Assembly (NCBI GenBank): GCA_026545225.1
Contig: CM048846.1
Span: 58,718,270-58,782,269 of the forward strand
Source: Cornus controversa
Lineage: Eukaryota > Streptophyta > Magnoliopsida > Cornales > Cornaceae
Reading direction: 5' to 3'
Length of the DNA: 64,000 nt
The position numbers were made by a program, and so were the translations under genes. The notes under the pieces are model-generated. The model was not told the origin of the DNA and did not search any database. It saw only the letters and a list, made by a program, of their open reading frames with translations. This document shows, piece after piece, positions 24,780-35,265 of the stretch. The number at the start of each line of letters is the position of its first letter. The first letter of the stretch is position 1.

Positions 24780-24957
24780 TTCATTCTTTATATTTTTTCT
24801 TTCTTTCTCTTTCTCTCTTTTCCCTTTTTTTTTCTCTCTCTCCTTTCTCTTTCTTCTTTTTCTCTTTTTCTTTCTCACTCCTCCTTTTTCCTTATTTCTT
24901 TTCTTTTCTTCTTTTTCTCTTTCTTCCTTTTTCTTTCTTTTTCTTTTGTCTTCCTCC
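24780..24957. repeat. polypyrimidine tract (TTTC/TTTTC)n
   Basis: About 175 bases of nearly pure T/C on the + strand. The minus strand translates as a meaningless lysine/glutamate/arginine repeat. The tract could adopt triplex structure. Confidence 0.9.
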
Positions 24958-24959
24958 CT

Positions 24960-25060
24960 CAAGGTCGGCCTGGGGGGCCGGCCTTGGCCAGTTATGCTGC
25001 TAGGCCTTGGCCGGCCTTAAGGGTCGGCCTTGGCTAGCCACACTAGCCGGCCTTCCCCTT
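24960..25060. repeat. GGCC-rich short repeats (GGTCGGCCTTGGC)n
   Basis: Imperfect repeats of CGGCCTTGGC and TAGCC phrases. Similar CGGCC/GGCCC phrases occur at 28262-28500 upstream of the other LTR copy, so both may be U3 repeat blocks of one family. Confidence 0.6.
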
Positions 25061-25379
25061 TAGTATTTTTTGATTTTAGCAATGTAACCGTTATGTTTTG
25101 AACATTATTCTTCGAACTTTATGTTTTTTTGCTTTTTGAACCTTTTCTCTTTTTTGACCGTTGGGCCTTCCTCCTTGCTTATATAAACCCCCAACATCCT
25201 TCCTTCTTCATTCACACTTCATACAGCAAGAACTTCTCCTAGTACATTGCATGCCATCCTCTATCATTCCTTCTCTCTCCCAATTTTTATATTTAATTTA
25301 GCATAACTTTGAGAAGCCAAATCCAGAGCCCTTTGCTCCTTGCTCTCCTCTAGATGGCATTCTTCAATTGCTTGACTTC

Positions 25380-26517
25380 TTTATGGCAGACTACGTCGAG
25401 TGCCAGGACGTTGCCTCTTTTATGAGAGACTAGGATGTGGAAGAGTTAGTCGTTCGTTATTTGTTTTCCAATGGAGTAGTGGCTTGAGCCCCTTCCCCGG
25501 CAGACTGGGTTTATCCGGGGGAGACATGTTTTTATGAGGGCTCTTTTGCCTATGGCCTTCAGTTCTCGGTTCTGATATTCGTACAAAAATTGCTTCACAT
25601 GGTGAACCTCTGCCCCTCCCAACTTACGCCAACTTCTTGGTGCATCATTATGGCTTATCTCGTCCTGTGGAAGCCTGGTTGCTTTGATGCTCCGCTGTCA
25701 GTAGGCGGGCTTCTTTCTTGCTACGGGTTTTTTAAGAATGACGACTGGTGCCATTTTCATGGTCGATCAGGCAGAAGCCACCCGAGGGGGAGTCATTGCG
25801 AAACTACATTAACCAGTTTAATAGGAAGATATTGTAGGTCGATACTCTGGACGATAAGGTGGCAGTTACTGTATTCATGGGGGCCTACTGCCTTCAAAGT
25901 TCTTGTACTCAATTTTCAAGCACCCTCTAGAAAGCATGTCCGAGCTACTTATGAAGGCCCAAAAGTACATAAACATAGAGGATGCCCTTGATGCTAGAAA
26001 GGCAGACAAGAAAAAGGGAGGACATTCTAGTGAGGAAGATAGAGACCCCAAGTATGGCAGAATGTCATGGGAGTAGAGCGATAAAGTATCGCGTCGTGAT
26101 AAGGGATTCAACACCTTTACCCCCTTAAACATGTTAATAAGCCAAATTCTCCTCTACACCCAAGATGACCCAGCTGTGGCATGGCCCCCAAAACTAAGAA
26201 TCGATTCATCCAAGAGGTCTCGCAACAAGTATTACAGGTTCCATTGCGGCCATGAGCACGATACAGATGAGTGCATAGACTTGAAAAGGCAAATTAAAGT
26301 TCTGATTTGTAGGAGCCAGCTGCGTATATTTGTGGCCGGTGATGAGAGGGGAACACAGAACTGCCCATGGGACGGAGACAGTAAAAAAACAACACTCCAA
26401 GAAATCCTCTATTGGGGGAAATCAGAGTTATCTCCGGTAGACTTGCAAGCGATATGGGGCATATTAATTAGAGACATTGGAAGGGAGGCAATTGGTCCAT
26501 CTTTAGAATGCTAAGCA
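25380..26517 (+). pseudogene. Ty3/gypsy (Tat-like) gag remnant
   Basis: Decayed + strand gag. A TATA-like TTATATAAAC lies near 25180. Bases 25499-25740 encode DWVYPGETCFYEGSFAYGL and LLHMVNLCPSQLTP, resembling the plant 'transposase (putative) gypsy type' domain (Pfam PF04195). Bases about 25940-26075 encode LLMKAQKYINIEDALDARK, typical of gag C-terminal to the capsid. Bases 26104-26340 encode a conserved Tat-like gag block with YYRFHCGHEHDTDECIDLK, a motif recalling a zinc knuckle. Several stops and frame changes separate these blocks. No protease or reverse transcriptase follows; the downstream DNA is a TRIM and a minisatellite. Confidence 0.75.
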
Positions 26518-26547
26518 TTTGAGGAAGTGTCATCGGTAAGACTTTCT

Positions 26548-27096
26548 TGTAATACCCCACTCTAACACATGGTATGATATTGTCCGCTTTGGGCCTAAGC
26601 ACGCACGATTTTGCTCTTGGGTTTTACCCCAAAAGGCCTTATACCATTTGAAGAGAACACACTACATATAAGCACATCCCCTTCTCCACACCCAGGAGAT
26701 ATGAGATTGAGCACTCTGTCAGTGTGGTAGCTCAGTCCAGTGTCTCTTTTTGCACCCGTCCATAAGGGTTACTACAATCCACCCCCCTACGAGGCCCGAC
26801 ATCCTTGTCGGCACACTTCCAACTGGGTTCAGGCTCTGATACCAAATGTAATACCCCGCTCCAACACATGGTATAATATTGTCCGCTTCGACCTAAGCCC
26901 TCACGGTTTTACTCTTTAGTTTTACCCTAAAAGGCCTCATACCATTTGAAGAGAACACACTACATATAAGCACATCCTCTTCTCCACACCCAGGCGATGT
27001 GGGATTGAGCACCCTGTTCCCTGTCGGTGTGGTAGCTCAGCCCATTGTCTCTTTTTGCTCCCGCCCACATCACACCCGTCCACAAGGGTTACTGCA
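26548..27096 (-). mobile_element. complete TRIM (terminal-repeat retrotransposon in miniature)
   Basis: Two direct LTRs, 26548-26776 (229 bp) and 26847-27096 (250 bp), flank only 70 bp. Both start TGTAATACCCC and end in CA, and both carry AATATTGTCCGCTT or a variant. On the minus strand the 26847 LTR ends TATTACA and is followed after two bases by TGGTATCAGAGCC (26844-26832), the plant initiator-Met tRNA primer-binding site. At the other side GGGGGGTGGAT (about 26787-26777) forms the polypurine tract. A perfect 5 bp target duplication TTTCT flanks it (26543-26547, 27097-27101). It has no coding capacity and must be mobilised in trans. No 5S-like block was seen, so it is not obviously Cassandra. 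Confidence 0.95.
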
Positions 27097-27274
27097 TTTC
27101 TTTTAAAAGTTGCATTTACTTTAATAGTTTCAGCTAAAACTTAGTTTAGTATCGAGCCTTAGCACGATAACTTCGAGGTTTTTCTCGAATAACTCTATAC
27201 TTGTTACTAAAATATCAATAGTAGTCCTTTTGTTTCAAAATATGTTATTATAACTAAAACAAAAAGTGAATAAA

Positions 27275-28035
27275 CATCCCTATGGGGGCACAACCCTACG
27301 GGGATACACCTCTAACAGAGGGCCTTTAATAAAAAAAAGCGGGATTAATTAATTCTGAGAACAATGTCAAACAACCCTATGGGGACACAGCTCTAATAGA
27401 GGGTCTTTAATAAAAAAGATTGGATAAATTAATTTCGAGAACATTGTTAAACAACCTTTTGGGTACACACCTCTGCAGAGAACCTTTAATGAAAAAGATG
27501 GGATGAATTAATTCCAAGAACATTGTTAAACAGCCCTACGGGGACATAACCCTACGAGGGCACAGCCCTATGGCGATACAACCCTACGGGGGCACACCTC
27601 TACAGAGGGCCTTTAATGAAAAAAGTGGGATGAATTAATTCTGAGAACATTGTCAAACAGCCTTACGGGGGCACAGCCCTACAGGGACACACTTCTGCAT
27701 AGGGCTTTAATGAAAAATGAATGATGAATTAACTCCGAAAACATTGTTAAATAACCCTACGGGGACACAGCCCTAAGGGGGCACAACCCTACGAGGATAT
27801 GGCCTTACGGGGACACACCTCTTCAAAGGCCTTTAATGAAAAAGGCGAGATGAATTAATTTCAAAAACATTGTCAAACAGCTCTACGAGGACACAACTCA
27901 ACGGGAAAATAGCCCTAAGGGGACACGGCCCTGCAGGGACACACCTCTTCAAAGGGCCTTTAATGAAAAAAGGTGGGATAATTAATCCCAATAACATTGT
28001 CAACCGACCTTACGGGGGCATAACCGTTTAAAAGA
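27275..28035. repeat. complex minisatellite with nested short repeats
   Basis: About seven higher-order units of 80-130 bp. Each contains TTTAATGAAAAA, GATGAATTAATT, GAACATTGTCAAACA and then a variable number of CCTACGGGGACACA submotifs. Length variation comes from two to four copies of the submotif per unit. Non-coding. Confidence 0.85.
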
Positions 28036-28114
28036 AATTTTAGTAAATAGCGGGTAAATCCCACAAAGGTTGTCGCATGGCTTTATCAAGAGCTGTGCTA
28101 TGAAGTTTATTAGT

Positions 28115-28205
28115 TAAAGTTTCTTAACTAAGTGAATCATTGGCATAATGGTTTGGGTGAGACTATTAGAGCTTATTAGCTAAGGTTCGATTCTTTAGAG
28201 CAGCA
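28115..28205 (+). repeat. tRNA-derived SINE-like sequence (candidate)
   Basis: A pol III A-box-like TGGCATAATGG at 28141-28151 and a B-box-like GGTTCGATTC at 28184-28193 have tRNA-like spacing. No cloverleaf acceptor pairing or CCA-adjacent stem is evident, so a functional tRNA is unlikely. A TA microsatellite follows. Confidence 0.4.
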
Positions 28206-28208
28206 ATC

Positions 28209-28209
<1 letters not shown>

Positions 28210-28240
<31 letters not shown>
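28210..28240. repeat. (TA)n microsatellite
   Basis: About 15 TA units directly after the SINE-like sequence. Confidence 0.9.
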
Positions 28241-28245
<5 letters not shown>

Positions 28246-28261
28246 CAGGTTCTTATATACC

Positions 28262-28500
28262 AACCCAGAAGCGGCTGGCCTAAGAGGAGCCCGGCTAAGG
28301 GCCGGGCCCAAAAAGAGACCGGCTCAGCCAAGGTGGGCCTAAGAAGAAATCGGACAAGAGGCAGGCCCAAGAAAAAACTGGCCAAAAGCTAGGCCCAAGA
28401 AAAAACTGTCCAAAAGCTAGGCCCAAGAAAAAATTGGTCTAACCAAGGGGCGGGTCCAAGAGGAGCCCGGCCCAAGGCCGCATCTTGGATCCGACCAAGG
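28262..28500. repeat. GGCCC-rich tandem repeats
   Basis: Diverged units of about 29 bp such as CCAAGAAAAAACTGGCC followed by AAAAGCTAGGC; most regular at 28365-28435. They lie just upstream of the LTR remnant at 28550. Confidence 0.75.
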
Positions 28501-28549
28501 CTGGGTCCACCCAAAAAAAAAAGAGAAAACCATGGGCCATTAACCGACC

Positions 28550-28929
28550 GGGCTGATAGGCCAGAGGTCCATTTTTACAGTCCAATGGGCTAGCCAAAGT
28601 GTTCCTAAGGACCGACGAACGATCCTCATGGTACATGGGGCATCTAATAGAGTATTTGACCCCAATTGTGAAACGTGTGATGTGAAAGTTGAAAGTAAGG
28701 TGACGTGAACAAGAGGTGTGCTTTGACCAAGACTTTTCTATCTCCAGATAAGCCTGGGGACAGAAGAGCCAGTCTTTTACTAGAACATTTTCCCATATTG
28801 CTGTTATAAATATAGAGACGGTTTATATACCAAGGTACGCAATTAATACCCTCTGAATTCCTTCACAGATTTAAAAGCCCTTTCGATTTCTGACTTGATC
28901 GTCAGAGCGTAATCGGCCAGCACCGCACT
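28550..28929 (+). mobile_element. gypsy LTR remnant, plus orientation
   Basis: Inverted counterpart of 24271-24720. It contains AAGTGTTCCTAAGGACCGAC, ATGGGGCATCTAAT, a TATA-like GTTATAAATA and GGTACGCAATTAATACCCTC. Its right end abuts the LTR fragment starting at 28930, so it is probably truncated by that insertion. Confidence 0.7.
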
Positions 28930-30065
28930 TGTCATGCCCCAAAATTCAGACAGTCGGGACTCCCCCGAACCGTCCCCGAATCCCAAGTGTGAACCCGTTC
29001 ACTCAACCCCGTGAACGATCTCAACCACACTCATGCGATAGTATCAAGGTTTGATACCATGCTATAATGTCCTGATTTCTGACTCCTGGAGAACCGGAGG
29101 TGACTTCGATCCATTAAGCCCAATGAACCCTCATTACACTCAAGTACCGCAGAAGCTCAACTCTATTATTGCACATAGGTATGTACACTCTACCTCATCC
29201 AATCCTAATGGGCCTTGCATCATGACATATCACCTTGGTGAGGATTTATTTACCCACACTTTCAAGAATCACTCACTTTCAAGCCTCAAGACATACTGTG
29301 TTTAGAATCTAAAATTGAGACCCACACTATTGGATAGAGAATCCAAAAATACTCAATTTCAAAAAGAACCACACTCAATTCTGATCTAGAATGAAGAAAT
29401 TATGTCGAATCAAAGTTTTAAAAAATGCTGTGAATAGTAATCTCTATTGTGCGAAATGCCAATCTTGATTGTGCGAAACTGGCATCTCGATTGTGCGATA
29501 ATATCACCCTCTCAGGACCTCAGACCTGTAATATCTTGCACAATCGAAATGGGGGTTTCGATTGTGCGAAATTGCCCCTGTCTGGACCCTTAAAATCATC
29601 ATAAATCATCACCCCTTCGCACAATCGAAATGGGGGTTCGATTGTGCGAAATGGGCATTTTGCACAATCGAAATGCCCTTCCCAGGACTCCCAACAACCT
29701 TCTACATGATCCATTTGGAGCCCAATCCACATTCTATCATCCTAGGACCCCTCATACATGATCTATAACATACTTGAAAGGTTTCAAAATCAATTTCATA
29801 CTCAATATCATATTCCTGATTTAATCATACATCAAAATGAATCATTCTCTTTCACAAACACAATTCATTCATAATGGAAACATCATCAAATGAATTATGT
29901 GTTGCCATGGGCATTACATAAACTAAACCGTTGTCTCTCCACACCCAACAAGTTTATAATCCAATACATACATCAAAGTTACATTTGTCCAAACACAACC
30001 ACAACACAAAAAGAAGTTACATGCCACAAGTCGACATGTATAGCCACAAAATGCTGAACATCCAA
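28930..30065 (-). mobile_element. truncated gypsy-type LTR, same family as 6697-9325
   Basis: Begins TGTCATGCCCC, the intact version of the decayed TATCACGCCCC at 6697. It follows that copy through TTCAAGAATCACTCACTTTC, the hairpin pair near 29538-29650 and the ACATGCCACAAG block near 30022. It carries an extra segment of about 170 bp near 29040-29210 that the other copy lacks. Similarity stops near 30065, where unrelated sequence begins. Confidence 0.75.
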
Positions 30066-30301
30066 AAGATGGCGTCTTGCTCTTTTAGGCTTCGTTTGGG
30101 AATGTTGAAGCTTCCACTCAAGAATTCTCAATCTTTCACAAACGCATTTTGATCATCAAGACGCCATAATTTAATAAATGTATTCTATGAATGTTTTGCA
30201 AGTTTTTTCCTTCTTTTTTTTTTTTTTTTTTTGCCTTTAATAGTATTAGAATGCATATCGGCCGTCAGATGTAAAAACATCATAGCAGAGCACATAATTT
30301 A
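30066..30301. other. spacer, no feature recognised
   Basis: Short unique-looking sequence with a T run near 30210-30232, between the LTR fragment and a Harbinger-like element. Confidence 0.4.
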
Positions 30302-31760
30302 GGACCCGTTTGGTAACCGTTTATGTTTAGTGTTTATTGTTTATCAAAACAAATTTTTACGATGAACATGTTTGATAATTTTTGTTTTGTTTATAAATTG
30401 TCAAAACGTTTTTAAAACAACACTGTAGCTAAGCCTTCAAATCATAAATACCAAAATGATGTTTATTGTTTATGTTTATTAAAAAAAAAACTTTTTTTCT
30501 TTTTTTTTTTTATCTAAAATGGTGATTATATTATTTTAATTAAAAATTAAAACTAAAAGTGAGAAAATGAAAAGAAAAAAAAATTATAAAAGGCTATTAT
30601 TTGATACAACGATAAAAATATTAGAATTATCAAGTGTGGACAGAATTAAAGAGTATCAATTGCCTTGAGAAAAATATATTGGGTACAATATGAATAATTA
30701 CTAATATACTTGATAATAAGAAATAGTTACTTAGGGGCGCCCATGTTAAAAAAAAAAAAAAAACCTTATTTGAGGAAAAAACAAAGAAGTCTCAACCATC
30801 TCCTTGTCAAAGAAATAAGAATGGTATTTTATACTCATATCATTCATTCATTTTTAGTGTTGAAAGAAAAATAGAAATAAAAAAAATAAAAAAGAAAGTA
30901 ATAACGTAAGAAGTTCAAGAGAAAGAATATACCCTCCAAATCCCTCTTCTCACTCTATACAAATTGGACCGAACCAAACCGTTCACTACGGTTTCGATTC
31001 CGGCTCTAAATTTTAAGAACCGTTCATTACGATTCCGGTTTCAAGCCTTGGAACCGGAACTGGAACCGTTGAATATATATATATATAACTCCTATAATGA
31101 TTTCTATTTTATATATATATTTAAAATAACATTTTGTTATGTAAAAAAATTTAAACAATGAAGTTATTATAACTATTATAAGGTTAAATACAACTCCTAT
31201 AATAACCGAATTGAACCGAACTCATTTATTCCGATTTCAAAATTAAAGAACCGTTGGGGACGATTTTGGTTCCAGTTCTCCCAATAACCGTAAAGAACCG
31301 AATCGTGTGCATCTCCCTACTTGTTAGGGCCTTCTGGGTTGTGGGTCATTCTACTTTTACAGTATCATTTGCTGTGTAGGATATATATGTAACCCAATAT
31401 TATTTATTTCTTTTTTATGCATATTTCTTGTTCTGTTATTGTATCATTTGCTGTGTAGGATATATATGTAACCTAATATTATTTATTTCTTTTTTATGCA
31501 TATTTCTTGTTCTGTTATTGCTGTATATATTTGTTGTAGCATAAATTTGACTTTTTATACAGTTTATTGTGTTGATTTTAAAATATAAAAAAAAAAATTT
31601 TAAGGTTAACAAACATATTTTCTGTTTATGATTTTTAAAATAAGTCAAACGTTTTTTCGTTATCAAACAACACTCATGTTTATGAATAAACAAAAGCGTA
31701 ATATAAATACTATTTATATAAACACTTAAACAATAAAATAAACGATTATCAAACTAGCCC
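30302..31760. mobile_element. PIF/Harbinger-like non-autonomous element, about 1.46 kb
   Basis: The left end, GGACCCGTTTGGTAACCGTT, and the reverse complement of the right end, GGGCTAGTTTGATAATCGTT, are diverged inverted repeats that continue inward. Both sides are flanked by TTA (30299-30301 and 31761-31763), the usual Harbinger target duplication. No transposase is encoded. Inside lie a nested segment rich in GAACCG phrases (about 30957-31318), possibly a further MITE, and a 79 bp tandem duplication. Confidence 0.65.
31362..31519. repeat. 79 bp tandem duplication
   Basis: Two copies (31362-31440, 31441-31519) that are almost identical: GTATCATTTGCTGTGTAGG, TTTTTTATGCATATTTCTTG, TTCTGTTATT. 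The high identity suggests a recent event. Confidence 0.92.
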
Positions 31761-32078
31761 TTAGCATGTTACCATGATATCCAAGATAGACTCAAATAGC
31801 ATCTCAAGAAAATGACTGATTGAGATTAGAGATTCCGTATTCCTATTGGTTGTTTGTCACTGTCAAAATAATTGAAGGCTTGGCGTGTCTCATTTTGGGA
31901 CCAGGATCCTCTGCCGTAACAGGTCATGCGGTACCCGTGCGGTAGAGGAAACGACGACGTTTTATACTAGTTTGAATAAAAAAACCTTTTTTCTTCCGTT
32001 TGCTCCGTTTCTATATGTTAACTTACTCTAACATTATACTAATATAATATTTGAAGTATCAGAAGTTTGCCATTCATA

Positions 32079-32119
<41 letters not shown>
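32079..32119. repeat. (AT)n microsatellite in the foldback element
   Basis: About 20 AT units inside the left terminal segment. The corresponding right-side position near 37680 has only a short TATATA run. Confidence 0.88.
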
Positions 32120-32123
<4 letters not shown>

Positions 32124-32329
32124 GTACAACCACATATATATTATATTAAATATATATATAATATGCTTTTCATTTTTTATCTTTTTAATCAAAAGTCCAG
32201 AACTTTTACTACAAATAATATTTTTTGATGAAACTATTTTTGTTCAATATAATATTTCGAAAGCTTCAAATTGAGTATAACTTAGGCTATGTTTTAATAT
32301 AAGACAGAAAAATTACAATTTTTTCTTTT

Positions 32330-35265
32330 CTTGTCTATACACATAAATTAATTTTTCACAACTTTAAATTTATTTTAGACATTTAAAATATTTCTTTACA
32401 TACTTAAAACATATACATAAAAATTTTTGTTTATGTTTTTTTTTCTGATTTTTTTAGAAACTCTTAAACATGTTTGAAAGATTTTTTTGCACAAAAAAAT
32501 CATAAAATTAATATTCACTTTTTTTGACTCATTTTTTCTCACTTTTTACACATTTAAAATATATTTAAACACACTTAAAACAAATATATTTTTATGTTTT
32601 TCTTTCCTAATTTTTTAGGAACTCTTAAGCATATTTGAAGGATGTATTTGCACAAAAAAATCATAAAAATTTAAATTCACATTTTTTAGGCTAATAGTTT
32701 CCTCACTTTTCACAATTTTAAAGTATTTTCCACACATTTAAAGTACTTTTTCACAAACCTAAAACAAATACATTTTTATGTGTTTTCTTTCTAATTTTTT
32801 TAGGAACTCTTAACCATATATGAAAGATGTTTTTGCAGAAAAAATTTATAAAAAATTATATTCACATTTTTTAATCTCATTTTTTTTCACTTCTCACACT
32901 TTTAAAGTAATTTACACACTTAAAACAAACAAATTTTTTATTTTTTTATTTTAAATTTCTTTAAGACCTGTTAAGCATATTTGAAAGATGTATTTGCACA
33001 AAAAAAAAACATTAAAATTTAAATTCACATTTTTTAGACTCATTTTTTTCTCTCTTTCCACACTTTTAAAGTAGTTTCCACACATTTAAAGTACTTTTCT
33101 ACACATTTAAAGTATTTTTCCACAAACCTAAAACAAATACATTTTTATGTGTTTTCTTTCCAATTTTTTTAGGAACTCTTAGCCATATATGAAAGATGTT
33201 TTTGCACAAAAAAATTTATAAAAAATTATATTCACATTTTTTAATCTCATTTTTTTTCACTTTCCACACTTTTAAACTACTATCCACACATTTAAATAAA
33301 ATAATTTTTTTTATTTTTTCTCTCAAATTTTTTTAGGAACTCTTAAGCATATTTGAAGGATGTATTTGCACAAAAAAATCATAAAAATTTAAGTTCACAT
33401 TTTTTAGGCTAATTGTTTCCTCACTTTCCACAATTTTAAAGTAGTTTCCACACATTTAAAGTACTTTTCTACACATTTAAAGTACTTTTTCACACACATA
33501 AAACAAATACTTTTTTATGTGTTTGCTTTTCAATTTTTTTAGAAACTCTTGGCCATATATGAAATATGTTTTTTCACTAAAAATTTAAAAAAATTTATAT
33601 TCACATTTTCTAAACTCATTTTTTTCACTTTTCACACTTTTAAACTACTATCCACACATTTAAATCAAATAATTTTTTTTATTTTTTTCTCTCAAATTTT
33701 TTTAGGAACTCTTAAGCATATTTGAATGATGTATTTGCACAAAAAAATCATAAAAATTTAAATTCACATTTTTTAGGTTAATTGTTTCCTCACTTTCCAC
33801 AATTTTAAAGTTGTTTCCACACATTTAAAGTACTTTTCTACACATTTAAAGTACTTTTCCACAAACCTAAAACAAATACATTTTTATGTGTTTTCTTTCC
33901 AATTTTTTTAGGAACTCTTAGCCATATATGAAAGATGTTTTTGCACAAAAAATTAATAAAAATTTATATTCACATTTTTAATCTCATTTTTTTCACTTTC
34001 CACACTTTTAAAGTACTTTCCACACACTTAAAACAAATACTTTATTTCATTTTTTTTAGGAACTCTTAGGCATATTTGAAGGATGTTTTTGAACAAAAAA
34101 ATCATAAAAAATTATTTTCACATTTTTTAATCTAATTTGTTTTTCACATTCCACACTTTTAAAGTACATTCCACGAACTTAAAACAAATACTTTCTTTGA
34201 TTTTTTTGTTTCCAATTTTTTTAGGAACTCTTAGGCATATTTTAAGGATGTATTTGCACAAAAAAAAATCATAAAATAATTATTTTCACAATTTTTAGGC
34301 TCACTTTCCACACTTTTAAAGTGCATTCCACACATTTAAAATATTTTTTCACACATTTAAAGTACTTTTCCACATATCTAAAACAAAGACTTTTTTATGT
34401 TTTTTCTTTCCAATTTTTTATGAACTCGGGCATATATGAAGAATGTTTTTGCACAAAAAATTCATAAAAATTTATATTCAAATTATTTAATCTCATTTTT
34501 TTTCACTTTCCATCCTTTTAAAGTACTTTTCACACACTTAAAACAAATACTTTATTTGATTTTTTTCTTTACAATTTTTTTAGGAACTCTTAGGCATATT
34601 TGAATGATGTATTTGCACAAAAAAATCAAAAAATATTTATATTCACAATTTTTAGGCTAATTTTTTTCTCACTTTTCACACTTTTAAAGTACTTTACACA
34701 CATTTAAAGTACTTTTTCACACATTTAAAGTACTTTTACACAAACCTAAAACAAATAATTTGTTATGTTTTTTCTTTCCAATTTTTTTAGAAACTTTTAG
34801 AAATATATGAATGATGTTTTTGCACAAAACAATCATAAAAATTTATATTCACATTTTTAATCACATTTTTTTTTCATTTTCCACCCTTTTAAAGTACTTT
34901 CCACACACTTAAAACAAATACTTTTTTTGATTTTTTTCTTTCCAATTTTTTTAGGAACTCTTAGGCATATTTGAAGGATGAATTTGAACAAAAAAAATAT
35001 ATAAATTTATATTCACATTTGTTAGGCTAATTTTTTTCTCACTTTCCACACATTTAAAGTAGTTTTCCACACACTTAAAACAAATATTTTTTATTATGTT
35101 TTTTATTTCCAATTTTTTTTGCAACTTTTAACCTTATTTGAAATATTTATTTGCACAAAAAAATTATAAAAATTAATATTCACATTTTTTAATCTTATTT
35201 TTTTCTCACTATCCACTCATTTAAAGTACTTTTCCACACACTTAAAACAAATACATTTTTATGTT
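32330..35265. repeat. left arm tandem array of the foldback element
   Basis: About sixteen diverged units. The AGGAACTCTTA-like phrase recurs near 32462, 32626, 32801, 33172, 33334, 33542, 33706, 33910, 34060, 34226, 34586 and 34954, with spacing mostly 150-210 bp. Some units carry two or three copies of the CACATTTAAAGTACTTTT submotif. Confidence 0.85.

Noticed and set aside
24756..24962. Lysine/glutamate/arginine-rich minus-strand open frame
   Set aside because: It is only the translation of the polypyrimidine tract; no conserved protein.
26548..27096. Assignment of the TRIM to Cassandra
   Set aside because: Cassandra LTRs carry a 5S rRNA-like block with the pol III control region; I could not find one here.
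27275..28035. CRISPR array
   Set aside because: Repeats are diverged and contiguous without unique spacers of constant length, and the DNA is a plant nuclear sequence.
28115..28205. Functional tRNA gene
   Set aside because: A- and B-box-like motifs exist but acceptor and anticodon stems do not form.
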